Shown here piece after piece: positions 4,739-5,366 of a stretch of 5,366 nucleotides of DNA. Source of the DNA: JAVBUY01 sp031552735 (GTDB lineage Bacteria; Bacillota; Clostridia; Christensenellales; Aristaeellaceae); the NCBI GenBank assembly GCA_031552735.1, contig JAVBMF010000018.1, forward strand, positions 1-5,366, written 5' to 3'. A program made the translations under genes and the position numbers. The notes below the pieces were generated by a model. It was not told the origin of the DNA. It saw only the letters and a program-made list of their open reading frames with translations, and searched no databases. The number at the start of each line of letters is the position of its first letter. The stretch's first letter is position 1.

Positions 4739-5366
4739 ATGGAGCGAAACGTAGCGTATCCCGCGGGGCTGGTGACCGGCGTGCAGGTGCGTTCGGGCTG
4801 GGCGCAGGTAGAGCTGTTCAGCGGCGAATGCACCGATGTGCAGGCCATCATCTCCGGCGACGAGCACTCGGTGAAAAACCTGATCGTCCGCCACGAGAAC
4901 GGCAAGCTGGTCATCGAGCAGCCGACCTATGGCCTCAGCCTGGATTTTTCCACCGGCAAGTGGATGCAGATCGTCCTGTGCGTGCCGCACGCGTGGCGCG
5001 GCGACGTGGCGCTGAGCACGGTATCCAGCCCGATTTCCATGAAGAACATCGAGGGCGGCGAAGTCAGTGTGGATACGGTGGCCGGTACGCAGTATGTGGA
5101 CCGCGTGCGCGCCGAGTCGCTGTCTTTAAGCGCGGTGACCGGGTCGCTGCAAGCCACCCGCACCGTCACCAAGGCGCTGAAGGTGCGCAACGTATCGGGC
5201 AGCATTGGTGTGTATGACGCGCAGGCCGATACCGTCAAGCTGACCACCGCTGCGGGCGACGCGACGCTGACCTTTGAGCAGCCGTTCGCGTCGATGGATG
5301 TGCAGACCGCCACCGGCGCGGTGCGCGTGACGCTGCCCGCCAGCAGTGTGGATACCAGCTTCCGCT
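4739..5366 (+). CDS. DUF4097-like beta-repeat protein, 3' end outside window
   Basis: An open frame of 209 complete codons runs from the ATG at 4739 off the right edge. AGGAGGA (4726-4732), overlapping the hydrolase stop codon (4725-4727), lies 6 bases upstream, so the two genes are coupled. The product is rich in Val, Ser, Thr and Gly, with alternating beta-strand patterns and turn motifs of the form T-V-S/A/T-G (for example DTVAGT, SAVTGS, RNVSGS, TTAAGD). This is typical of DUF4097 / putative adhesin proteins, which form stacked beta structures. The turn Gly recurs every 19 residues from residue 116 to 173. The N-terminus (MERNVAYPAGLVTG) shows no signal peptide or membrane helix, which suggests a cytoplasmic location or export by another route. 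Function is unknown. The missing C-terminus could hold an anchor or further repeats. Confidence 0.72.
   Translation, partial: MERNVAYPAGLVTGVQVRSGWAQVELFSGECTDVQAIISGDEHSVKNLIVRHENGKLVIEQPTYGLSLDFSTGKWMQIVLCVPHAWRGDVALSTVSSPISMKNIEGGEVSVDTVAGTQYVDRVRAESLSLSAVTGSLQATRTVTKALKVRNVSGSIGVYDAQADTVKLTTAAGDATLTFEQPFASMDVQTATGAVRVTLPASSVDTSFR

Noticed and set aside
1..5366. Mobile elements, CRISPR arrays, tRNA or rRNA genes
   Set aside because: I saw no transposase-like frame, terminal or direct repeats of useful length, spaced repeat array, or tRNA-like cloverleaf arms in any intergenic stretch; no gene-free stretch exceeds 300 bases.

Overview
The window looks like chromosomal DNA from a GC-rich member of the Bacillota, most likely a gut or anaerobic Clostridia-type bacterium. 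The reasons are strong AGGAGG-type ribosome binding sites before nearly every gene, sigma-A-like promoters that stand out as AT-rich islands, and an Fe-S scaffold/GGGtGRT gene pair that I know from anaerobic Clostridia. Base composition is high in G+C throughout with strong G/C preference at third codon positions. No gene looks compositionally foreign, and I see no mobile element, CRISPR array or RNA gene.

Layout from left to right. The left edge holds the first 36 codons of a minus-strand helix-turn-helix protein with its own promoter. Diverging from it is a two-gene operon (301-2010). It encodes a NifU/IscU-like iron-sulfur scaffold protein with an extra C-terminal half, then a protein of the GGGtGRT family. 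The two are separated by 15 bases and carry the same ribosome-binding sequence. A strong hairpin terminator closes the operon at 2029-2070. Next comes a small MntP/YtaF-type membrane protein (2135-2686). Its 3' end overlaps, tail to tail, a minus-strand gene for a short pyruvate-kinase-like protein (2669-3661) that lacks the C-terminal domain. A 124-base intergenic region holds two back-to-back promoters. The rightward one drives a membrane-anchored alpha/beta hydrolase (3786-4727) and, 11 bases further, a DUF4097-like beta-repeat protein that runs off the right edge.

How the parts may work together. The scaffold and GGGtGRT protein are almost certainly co-expressed and probably share a job in Fe-S cluster chemistry, but the biochemical role of GGGtGRT is unknown to me. 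The hydrolase and DUF4097-like protein form a second co-translated unit, possibly linked to the cell envelope. The MntP-like and pyruvate-kinase-like genes are placed so that their transcripts should overlap as antisense RNAs, with no clear U-tract terminator between them.

The most interesting points are the scaffold/GGGtGRT pair, the minimal pyruvate-kinase-like enzyme with altered active-site residues, the operon terminator whose stem pairs better on the opposite strand, the closely packed divergent promoters with an inverted repeat in one spacer, and the regular 19-residue periodicity of the DUF4097-like protein.
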